A stretch of DNA of 6,330 nucleotides from contig CALGZO010000142.1 of assembly GCA_937934465.1 (NCBI GenBank), positions 1 through 6,330 on the forward strand, written 5' to 3'. The first letter of the stretch is position 1; each line of letters starts with the position of its first letter. The position numbers were made by a program, and so were the translations under genes. The stretch is from an uncultured Fimbriimonadales bacterium (GTDB lineage Bacteria > Armatimonadota > Fimbriimonadia > Fimbriimonadales > GBS-DC). Below, piece after piece: positions 1-4,795 of this stretch. Below the pieces are notes generated by a model that had not been told where the DNA came from, did not search any database, and saw only the letters and a list, made by a program, of their open reading frames with translations.

Positions 1-1
1 G

Positions 2-199
2 ACCTATAAATACTCTGAGAGCCGCTACACGCGCAAGTATCTGGGGCTTTCTCAGGCGAAAGCGCTGATAGAAACCTTCCCTTGGCGCGCCCTGTCGCCT
101 AACCAACGAGACTGGCTTGCCCGCGCCGTCGCAGCAGGCGACGCAGAGGCAATTGTAGAGTTCTTGACAAATTCCTTTCCGCTTACCCGAAACTTTTGA
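2..199 (+). CDS. C-terminal fragment of an unrecognised protein
   Basis: An open frame enters from the left edge and gives 65 residues before TGA at 197-199. The peptide starts TYKYSESRYTRKYLG and ends FPLTRNF. It is soluble in character, with a probable helix-rich stretch (LSPNQRDWLARAVAAGD, then AIVEFL) and no membrane segment or motif I can name. Codon choice (many GCC/GCG/CGC third positions) matches the following gene, which begins 14 bases downstream on the same strand, so the two are probably co-transcribed. The stop codon overlaps an ATG (TGATG), but the better start of the next gene is at 214. I cannot assign a family from this fragment; the rest of the gene lies outside the window. 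Confidence 0.6.
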   Translation, partial: TYKYSESRYTRKYLGLSQAKALIETFPWRALSPNQRDWLARAVAAGDAEAIVEFLTNSFPLTRNF

Positions 200-200
200 T

Positions 201-205
201 GGAGG
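201..205 (+). promoter_or_regulatory. Shine-Dalgarno site fixing the start at 214
   Basis: GGAGG lies 8 bases before ATG 214. The upstream in-frame candidates, TTG 196 and ATG 199, have no comparable site in front of them, and ATG 199 would place this GGAGG inside its own coding region. The site therefore favours 214 as the start. Confidence 0.75.
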
Positions 206-213
206 CGACTAAT

Positions 214-1491
214 ATGCGAGATTACAAACAGCTACAGACAGAGACCCTGCAGCATGTGCTGCGCTGGCGCGAGAACTTCAACCCCGATGGCACGCCCAAA
301 CCCCTACGCGACCCCAGCGACACGACGCTGTGGCCCAACACGGTCAGCAACGCCAACTCGGACGAGTGGATCCCACGCAACCACGACCGTATCCGCCAGA
401 TGCGCCCGCGCCTGCTCTGCATCAACTTTGTGAACGGCATCGAGCCAGGTAGACCAGAGAGAATCTTCGCCGACCTCATCACCGCGCTCAACGAGAGCAG
501 CCGCTACCACGGCTACAAAGACCCGCGCGCCCCACGCTTCTTGGAATACTCCGTGTGGCGGTATGTGGACCTACAAGACCCCGACGGCGTCAAAGGGCGC
601 AACAGCTCTGCCACCCCGCGCCGCAAAAACCCACGCCCCGACTTCATCTCGGGCAGCTACGACGGCTTCTTCACCGAAGAGTTCGCCGAGCGCATCGGCG
701 TGCGCGACCCGAAAGACCGCAAACGGTTCCTCACCCTCAAAGAACTGGTCGACGGCGGCTATGTCCACGAGGTGTGGTTCACAGGCGCGGCGGACAACAT
801 CGTGAGCTGGCTGGAGTGTGTGGAGATTAAGCCGATGTACGACGAGAACTTTCGGCGCATTCGGGGCAAGTACGCGCAGGCGGGCAACGGCGGCGACCCC
901 GAGCAGCGCTTCATCGGACGCTCGCTGCGCTTGAACATGCTCAACTATGAGCGCGGCGTCGGCTGCGGGATGGAGAATCTGGGACACGCGCTGGAAGGCA
1001 CAGCGCACAGCAACTGCATCCCCTACTTCCGCAAATATTTCTATGAGTATGGAATGTTCGATTTAGACACGCGCTTCGGGCTGCCGTTCAACTCCTATTA
1101 CTATCTTTGGGGCGAGGATAAGGGCATCGAGTACCCTGACGAACGCACGGCGATAGTGCGCGACGGCGACCGACGCTGGACGCTGAACGACTATTACGCC
1201 ACAGGCGGCAATGTCCACTTCCCGCCGAACGGACGCAGGCACTACGACCAAGAGAACACCCAGCCCGTGCTGTCGACCATCGAGGATTGGCGTATCGGCA
1301 GCGGGCGCGGCGGTACAGACCTACGCAAGCCATGGAGCAACGCCGTGCTGGAGCCGTTTCGCGACCTCGCGCCCGACTGTATGGGGCGATGGCTGGTCTA
1401 TTGGCGACAGAATATGCCCGGCTATCGCAACCGCAGCCGCGACGATTCGGGCAAGCCGATGAAGAACTGGTGGCCCTTCCTGTTCTATTGA
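214..1491 (+). CDS. Conserved-looking protein of unknown function, Trp/Tyr-rich, 425 aa
   Basis: I do not recognise a named family with confidence. The start at 214 is chosen for its GGAGG site. There is no signal peptide, lipobox or membrane segment; the N-terminus (MRDYKQLQTETLQHVLRW) reads as a soluble amphipathic helix. The protein is rich in Trp, Tyr, Arg and Asp. Features that look like a folded core include GGYVHEVWF (181-189), ECVEIKPMYDENFR (201-214), a His/Glu/Cys cluster at 251-268 (C251, E254, H258, E261, H265, C268), an aromatic stretch FNSYYYLWGED (292-302), GGNVHFPPNG (331-340) and IEDWR (356-360). The C-terminus ends in KNWWPFLFY. Spacing of the His/Glu residues (H258-x2-E-x3-H265) could form a metal site, but this is inference only. 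Upstream lies an equally unrecognised partial gene 14 bases away, probably in the same operon; downstream the gene converges with the ATPase gene. It is certainly coding: a long frame, strong ribosome site and consistent codon use. Confidence 0.85.
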   Translation: MRDYKQLQTETLQHVLRWRENFNPDGTPKPLRDPSDTTLWPNTVSNANSDEWIPRNHDRIRQMRPRLLCINFVNGIEPGRPERIFADLITALNESSRYHGYKDPRAPRFLEYSVWRYVDLQDPDGVKGRNSSATPRRKNPRPDFISGSYDGFFTEEFAERIGVRDPKDRKRFLTLKELVDGGYVHEVWFTGAADNIVSWLECVEIKPMYDENFRRIRGKYAQAGNGGDPEQRFIGRSLRLNMLNYERGVGCGMENLGHALEGTAHSNCIPYFRKYFYEYGMFDLDTRFGLPFNSYYYLWGEDKGIEYPDERTAIVRDGDRRWTLNDYYATGGNVHFPPNGRRHYDQENTQPVLSTIEDWRIGSGRGGTDLRKPWSNAVLEPFRDLAPDCMGRWLVYWRQNMPGYRNRSRDDSGKPMKNWWPFLFY

Positions 1492-1557
1492 GCGGCGTGG
1501 GTATGTCAAGGCAGTGGCTGTGCGCGAGAAGCAAACCCCTCGAGTGTGAAAACGCCC

Positions 1558-1575
1558 CTCCCCACACGCGGGGAG
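1558..1575. repeat. Small GC-rich palindrome, REP-like
   Basis: CTCCCC (1558-1563) and GGGGAG (1570-1575) form a perfect 6-bp stem with a 6-base loop, 66 bases after the stop of the unknown protein. It is followed by AGAAAGCTGGTGAG rather than a T-run. The pattern of CTCCCC, a short CG-containing loop, GGGGAG and a downstream GGTGAG resembles widespread bacterial interspersed palindromes of the REP type. That resemblance is from memory, not from a search. It could alternatively help end the upstream transcript. Confidence 0.4.
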
Positions 1576-1658
1576 AGAAAGCTGGTGAGCGTGCAACCTT
1601 TGCGTTCACAGGTGCATCGATGGGTGATGGCGCGGTGCTGTTTTTGACCCCCTCCGTA

Positions 1659-1838
1659 GGTTCCCCCTACTGCGTAGGGGGAACCGATTGGCGAGGCAGT
1701 TCCCCATGCAAGCAGGGGGAACCGATTGGCGAGGCGGTTCCTCATGCAAGCAGGGGAAACCGATTGGCGAGGTGGTACCCCCTACTGCGTAGGGGGAACC
1801 GATTGGCGAGGCGGTTCTCCCTGCAAGCAGGGGGAACC
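1659..1838. repeat. Tandem array of five palindromic hairpins, period 38-39 bases
   Basis: Five hairpins lie at 1659-1685, 1698-1723, 1736-1761, 1774-1800 and 1813-1838. They are separated by four linkers of 12 bases, GATTGGCGAGGC in three and GATTGGCGAGGT in one (1762-1773). Two hairpin types occur. Type A (first and fourth) has arms GGTTCCCCCTAC and GTAGGGGGAACC around TGC; the first copy is a perfect 12-bp stem and the fourth has one mismatch. Type B (second, third, fifth) has right arm GCAGGGGGAACC around AA, with one to three changes in the left arm. The changes fall almost entirely in left arms; the right arms are invariant except for one change in the third. There is no unique spacer, so this is not a CRISPR array. 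The unit resembles REP/BIME-like intergenic elements; a role in ending or protecting the two convergent transcripts is inference. Confidence 0.85.
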
Positions 1839-1866
1839 TTAGGCAGTGGACGAGAACGCTTCTGCC

Positions 1867-3549
1867 TCAGATAACCGTCCGTCGGAGGTCTTCCCCGCTC
1901 GAGCCGGGGCGGATGGGCTTCACGCTCGCCACATACTCAGGTTCGTAGTCGATGAGCTTGAGCCAATCCTCCATCACATCGGACTTGGGGAAGATTTCGT
2001 TCTCGCGGTACTCCATCTCGATGGCGCGTTTGAGGTCGTCGGGACGAATGCCGTGATTAGCGCTCGGCTCGTCGATGGCGCGTCGGATGGCGAGCTCTTT
2101 GGCGCGATCCACGACCGACTTGATGAGCGCGCCGCTGACCATATCGCGCCAGTAGAGCGTCTCCACGCCGCCGTTGCGCAGGTACACCTGCAGGAACTCG
2201 GTGTCGGGCGCTTTGCGCCACAGGTACTGTACCGTCTGCTCGATGAGGCACTCGCGCGCTTCGGCGGGCGTATCGTACTCGCGCACGAACTCTGGGTCCA
2301 GCGGCAGCGTCGGCGTGAGGTAGATGCCGAAAATCTCGCGCGTCGCATCGCGGTCAGGACGGCGCACCTTCACCTTGCGGTCGATGCGTCCCGGACGCAG
2401 TATCGCAGGGTCGATGTAGTCTGGGCGGTTCGAGGTGAGCATCACCACCACATTCTCCAGGCTCACTAAGCCGTCCATCTCGGCGCAGAACTGGGGCACG
2501 ACGGTATTGGAAATGTTGAGCCACCTGCCCGAGCTGCGCGTGCGCAGGATCGACTCCGCCTCATCGATAAAGATGAACACCAAGTAGCCCTCGCGCGCTT
2601 TCTCGCGGGCAATCGAGAAGATTTCGCGCACCATCCGCTCCGTCTCGCCCAGCCACATGTTGAGAATCTTCGGACCGTTGATATACATAAAATACTCCTT
2701 TACAGGCTTACCTACCTGCTCGGAGTATTGGCGCGTGAGGTTGTAGGCGGTGGCTTTGCCAATCAGCGTCTTGCCGCAGCCGGGCGGTCCGTAGAGCAGG
2801 ATGCCCTTGAGTGGCTGTTTCTCGAACTTTTGGAAGATTTCAGGGTGGAGCATGGGCAGCTCGATGGTCTCACGGATGAGGCGGATAGCTTCTTCCTGAC
2901 CACCGATTTGGCTCCATTCGAGGGGCGGCACTTCCTCGAAGTAGTAGTCGCGTACCTCTTGGTGGGGGATATGCTCGATAGCGACTTTGAAGTTGGGTTC
3001 GAGTCGCACTTCGTCGCCGGGCTTGATGAGCACTTCCGACAGGTCGGTGGAGCGGAACACGATGCGCGAGGTCATGCCTTGGGGGTCTGCCCCGACGCGC
3101 AAGCGATCGCCCTCCAGCACCTCCTGCACCTTCACGATAGGTCCTGCAGGGTGATAGCCCAAGTCGCCAATCACGGCAAACGCCTCGTTCACCTTCACGC
3201 GCGTGCCGACCTTGAAGTTGGGGTTCTCTAACTTGGGGTCGATGTTGGCGTAGTATTCGCTGTCGCCGAGCGCGACCATCGCGACGCCCTCGGCGGGTTG
3301 GTCTAAAAACACGCCGATACGGTTCGCGGGACTGGTCAGTTTCTGATACGCCTCCTCGTACTCCTGAATTGCCTGCATCGCCTCTTGCATCTGCCGCTCG
3401 TCCACCTCTAACTGGTGCTGGAGCAGGCGGAGCATCTGGCGCAGGCGCAGGTCGTCGCGGGGCGCGATACGCATAATCTCTTCCAGAATCGCCAGAGCGC
3501 GGATTTGCGTCTCGGGCAATTCAAACTCGTCTTCATAACGCCGTGCCAT
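1867..3549 (-). CDS. mpa: Proteasome-type AAA ATPase, Mpa/ARC family
   Basis: This is a 560-residue hexameric-ring unfoldase of the bacterial Mpa/ARC family, which in relatives recognises pupylated proteins and threads them into the 20S proteasome. Domains in order: an N-terminal coiled coil (about 13-73, ILEEIMRIAP then LRLRQMLRLLQHQ), two OB-type subdomains (about 77-205), and the AAA module. Walker A is GPPGCGKT (254-261), Walker B FIFIDE (325-330, catalytic E330), sensor-1 N374 and arginine fingers in RPGRIDR (385-391). The pore-loop aromatic is probably W299 in NMWLGE. A FLQVYLRNGGVETLYWRD stretch (452-469) matches the small beta-grasp region of Mpa. Actinobacterial Mpa is about 609 residues and ends in a GQYL docking tail; this one ends DLRRTVI, so the tail is absent. 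GGAGG at 3560-3564 fixes the start. It lies 26 bases behind the ATL gene and is probably co-transcribed with it. No pup, pafA, dop or proteasome subunit gene is visible. Confidence 0.92.
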   Translation of the reverse strand: MARRYEDEFELPETQIRALAILEEIMRIAPRDDLRLRQMLRLLQHQLEVDERQMQEAMQAIQEYEEAYQKLTSPANRIGVFLDQPAEGVAMVALGDSEYYANIDPKLENPNFKVGTRVKVNEAFAVIGDLGYHPAGPIVKVQEVLEGDRLRVGADPQGMTSRIVFRSTDLSEVLIKPGDEVRLEPNFKVAIEHIPHQEVRDYYFEEVPPLEWSQIGGQEEAIRLIRETIELPMLHPEIFQKFEKQPLKGILLYGPPGCGKTLIGKATAYNLTRQYSEQVGKPVKEYFMYINGPKILNMWLGETERMVREIFSIAREKAREGYLVFIFIDEAESILRTRSSGRWLNISNTVVPQFCAEMDGLVSLENVVVMLTSNRPDYIDPAILRPGRIDRKVKVRRPDRDATREIFGIYLTPTLPLDPEFVREYDTPAEARECLIEQTVQYLWRKAPDTEFLQVYLRNGGVETLYWRDMVSGALIKSVVDRAKELAIRRAIDEPSANHGIRPDDLKRAIEMEYRENEIFPKSDVMEDWLKLIDYEPEYVASVKPIRPGSSGEDLRRTVI

Positions 3550-3559
3550 GCGGATAAAA

Positions 3560-3564
3560 CCTCC
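3560..3564 (-). promoter_or_regulatory. Shine-Dalgarno site of the Mpa/ARC gene
   Basis: On the minus strand GAGGAGGT precedes the ATG at 3549, with 10 bases between GGAGG and the start codon. It lies in the 26-base gap after the ATL stop codon, which fits translation from a shared message. Confidence 0.7.
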
Positions 3565-3575
3565 TCACTATGATA

Positions 3576-3908
3576 CTACGACAATTCTACCTCGAAGGTT
3601 GCAGGGTCGGCGACTTGTTCGGGGGTCATTTGCACGCGCCCATCTGCTGTGAACCTGACGCCCTCTTGCTGGAGGTGAGCGCGTTGCAGCTGGGCTAACA
3701 TCGGGTCGCGCTTGTGGATTCTCAGCCGACCGTCGCTGCCCACCACACGCCACCACGGGAGGTCATCTTCGAGCGCGCCTGCCAGAATCCGCCCCACCTG
3801 ACGCGCTGTCAGCGGCGCACACCACGCTGCGACCTGCCCGTAGCTCATCACTTTGCCCGCAGGGATACGACGCACCAGTGCATACACTTGCTCCACAGAG
3901 CCGCGCAT
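3576..3908 (-). CDS. atl: Alkyltransferase-like protein (ATL), MGMT-fold without catalytic Cys
   Basis: A 110-residue protein with the DNA-binding domain of O6-alkylguanine-DNA alkyltransferase. Visible family marks are VYALVRRIPAGKVMSYGQVA (8-27), containing the helix-turn-helix entry and the Tyr (Y23) that in the family helps flip the lesion; TARQVGRIL (34-42); and LPWWRVVGSDGRL (50-62). In true methyltransferases the last motif is PCHRV with a reactive Cys. Here W52 replaces that Cys and W53 the His, so the protein cannot accept an alkyl group. In the known family, ATLs bind O6-alkylguanine, flip it and mark it for nucleotide excision repair. The start at ATG 3908 is chosen because a -10-like TATAGT ends 7 bases before it, suggesting a leaderless message, and because family members begin at about this point. 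GTG 3917 and TTG 3953 are in-frame alternatives. It is the first gene of a likely two-gene unit with the Mpa/ARC ATPase. Confidence 0.9.
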   Translation of the reverse strand: MRGSVEQVYALVRRIPAGKVMSYGQVAAWCAPLTARQVGRILAGALEDDLPWWRVVGSDGRLRIHKRDPMLAQLQRAHLQQEGVRFTADGRVQMTPEQVADPATFEVELS

Positions 3909-3915
3909 CGTTAGC

Positions 3916-3944
3916 ACTATACCCCGTAATTTCGCAGATGCGAA
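3916..3944 (-). promoter_or_regulatory. Likely sigma-70-type leaderless promoter of the ATL gene
   Basis: Reading the minus strand, TTCGCA (3944-3939) stands 17 bases before TATAGT (3921-3916). TATAGT matches the -10 consensus at five of six positions and TTCGCA matches the -35 at four of six. Transcription would start at about 3908-3910, at or within two bases of the ATG at 3908, so the message would be leaderless. That explains the lack of a usable ribosome site before 3908. Confidence 0.5.
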
Positions 3945-3945
3945 A
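3930..3945. promoter_or_regulatory. Operator-like perfect palindrome over the ATL -35 region
   Basis: TTTCGCA (3930-3936), GA, then TGCGAAA (3939-3945) is a perfect 7-2-7 inverted repeat. It covers the proposed -35 hexamer of the ATL promoter, the classic place for a repressor site. It is AT-richer than the surroundings and has no T-run, so it does not look like a terminator. The regulator is unknown; an SOS or alkylation-damage regulator would fit the gene but is only a guess. Confidence 0.45.
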
Positions 3946-3972
3946 ATCCACAAAAATACCAGTTTTACTCAA

Positions 3973-4036
3973 AAATGCACTGAATGGCATAGAAATTGCT
4001 TATTAGTGGGCGGCGCGCCTACAAATGCGCTGAACG
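3973..4036 (+). repeat. Imperfect 14-base direct repeat upstream of the PEP-CTERM gene
   Basis: AAATGCACTGAATG (3973-3986) recurs as AAATGCGCTGAACG (4023-4036), 12 of 14 bases identical and both differences transitions. The copies start 50 bases apart, close to five helical turns, and the second lies just upstream of the ribosome site at 4041. They could be paired binding sites for one regulator, or chance. Confidence 0.35.
3996..4025 (+). promoter_or_regulatory. Weak promoter candidate for the PEP-CTERM gene
   Basis: TTGCTT (3996-4001) and TACAAA (4020-4025) are separated by 18 bases. They match the -35 at three of six and the -10 at four of six positions. A start near 4032 would leave a leader of about 20 bases containing GGAGG. 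Another weak pairing, TTTACT (3964-3969) with CATAGA (3988-3993), also exists, so the choice is uncertain. Confidence 0.3.
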
Positions 4037-4040
4037 AAAT

Positions 4041-4045
4041 GGAGG
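4041..4045 (+). promoter_or_regulatory. Shine-Dalgarno site of the PEP-CTERM gene
   Basis: GGAGG stands 7 bases before ATG 4053. It decides the start, because the same frame is open upstream to about 3996, and only from 4053 does the protein begin with a proper signal peptide. Confidence 0.8.
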
Positions 4046-4052
4046 AACCATC

Positions 4053-4697
4053 ATGAAACGGCTGATTCTATCGCTTGGAGTGCTGGCAATTGCGGCGAGC
4101 GCGTTCGCCTCGTGGAATGTCACGATAATCAACAGCAGCGGCGCGCTCTACTCGCCCTACACGCCTATCACCGTGCCGACGCTTGTGCAGAGCAACCCTG
4201 TGCCTCAGATTACCTTCCTGACCGCCATCTCGACGCCCAACCCGATGATTGTGGGGCTTAGCACAGGCTTCAACAACGGTAGCTTCACAGGGCAATACAC
4301 CATCAACGACCCAACGAACAGCTTGCCCCAGCTCAACGGCTTCAACTTCGTGATTTCGGGGTTCGTGTACGAGTTCGGGATTGTCAACTGGTTCAAGAAG
4401 GTCGTGCGCAACTCGGATAACGCGATTCTGTGGCAAGGCAGCGGCTCATTTCTGGGCGGCGCGTATTCGGGCGGCTCGAACGGCGTGTTCAGCGTCAACA
4501 TCCCTGTGTCGCTCTCTGTGCCCGCGAACGATGTCACCGTCTATGAGACCTTCCAGCTGCTCGGCGGCAGCCAACCTGGCTCAGGAGCAGGGTTGATGCT
4601 CGTGGAGCAAGATTGGACACTCGTACCTGAACCTGCCAGCATGATTGCGTTGGCGACTGGGCTGGGCGGCTTGCTGCTGCGCCGTCGGAAAGCCTAA
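4053..4697 (+). CDS. Exported PEP-CTERM sorting-domain protein
   Basis: A 214-residue secreted protein. The N-terminus MKRLILSLGVLAIAASAFA is a textbook Sec signal peptide with probable cleavage after A19 (AFA/SW). The mature part is rich in Asn, Ser, Gly, Thr and aromatic residues, typical of a beta-rich extracellular protein, and has no catalytic motif I recognise. The C-terminus carries the tripartite PEP-CTERM signal: VPEPAS (191-196), a hydrophobic segment MIALATGLGGLLL (197-209) and a basic tail RRRKA (210-214). In known systems this tail is recognised by an exosortase (EpsH/XrtA type), which removes it and sends the protein to the cell surface or exopolysaccharide matrix. No exosortase gene is in the window. 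The gene is divergent from the ATL gene and is closed by a strong terminator 26 bases after its stop, so it is probably a single-gene transcript. Confidence 0.9.
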   Translation: MKRLILSLGVLAIAASAFASWNVTIINSSGALYSPYTPITVPTLVQSNPVPQITFLTAISTPNPMIVGLSTGFNNGSFTGQYTINDPTNSLPQLNGFNFVISGFVYEFGIVNWFKKVVRNSDNAILWQGSGSFLGGAYSGGSNGVFSVNIPVSLSVPANDVTVYETFQLLGGSQPGSGAGLMLVEQDWTLVPEPASMIALATGLGGLLLRRRKA

Positions 4698-4722
4698 CCT
4701 CCCTCCTTTCTGCAGGCAACCG

Positions 4723-4756
4723 AAGGACGGCAGTGTCGCCGTCCTTTTGCTTTTTT
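4723..4756 (+). terminator. Rho-independent terminator after the PEP-CTERM gene
   Basis: AAGGACGGC (4723-4731) and GCCGTCCTT (4738-4746) form a perfect 9-bp GC-rich stem with a 6-base loop. It is followed by TT, GC and then six T (4751-4756). It begins 26 bases after the PEP-CTERM stop codon and ends 39 bases before the lipoprotein start. Confidence 0.9.
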
Positions 4757-4795
4757 CGCAGGAGAAACCGTCGCGCCAGCGAATCGTCTATCGGC

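Larger units (their letters stand above)
1492..1866. other. Non-coding gap between convergent genes
   Basis: No credible gene lies in these 375 bases. Open frames that cross the region translate repetitive, Arg/Gly-rich peptides from the hairpin array and have no ribosome site. The contents are a small GC-rich hairpin at 1558-1575, a unique stretch of about 80 bases (1576-1658), and the five-hairpin array at 1659-1838. A 9-base word, AGGCAGTGG, occurs near both ends (1509-1517 and 1841-1849). Both flanking genes end here, so the hairpins could act as transcript ends in either direction, although none is followed by a good T-run. Confidence 0.7.

Noticed and set aside
164..169. Perfect -35-like TTGACA near the end of the upstream partial gene
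   Set aside because: No -10-like hexamer stands 15-19 bases downstream (the region reads CCCGAAAC), and the word lies inside coding sequence. The next gene is more simply co-transcribed.
199..213. ATG at 199 overlapping the upstream stop (TGATG) as start of the 425-residue protein
   Set aside because: It has no ribosome site, whereas ATG 214 has GGAGG 8 bases upstream. Coupled initiation at 199 remains possible but less likely.
1659..1838. CRISPR array
   Set aside because: The regular period is suggestive, but the whole unit repeats, hairpin and 12-base linker alike. There are no unique spacers and no cas genes.
1287..1874. Plus-strand 195-codon open frame across the hairpin array
   Set aside because: It starts inside the unknown protein in another frame, lacks a ribosome site and encodes only repeat-derived Arg/Gly-rich sequence.
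1846..2469. 207-codon plus-strand frame antisense to the ATPase
   Set aside because: It is a shadow frame of a high-GC gene; the minus-strand frame has full AAA motifs and this one has no recognisable features.
3909..3953. N-terminal extension of ATL from TTG 3953
   Set aside because: The 15 extra residues fall over the palindrome and the TATAGT promoter-like sequence, and relatives start near the MRGSVEQVY segment.
4012..4019. GGCGCGCC palindrome (also at 84-91)
   Set aside because: This 8-base GC-only word is expected to occur in GC-rich DNA, and its two positions share no context.
4733..4795. GTG 4733 as start of the lipoprotein
   Set aside because: It lies in the terminator loop, would put a charged 21-residue extension before the signal peptide and has no ribosome site.
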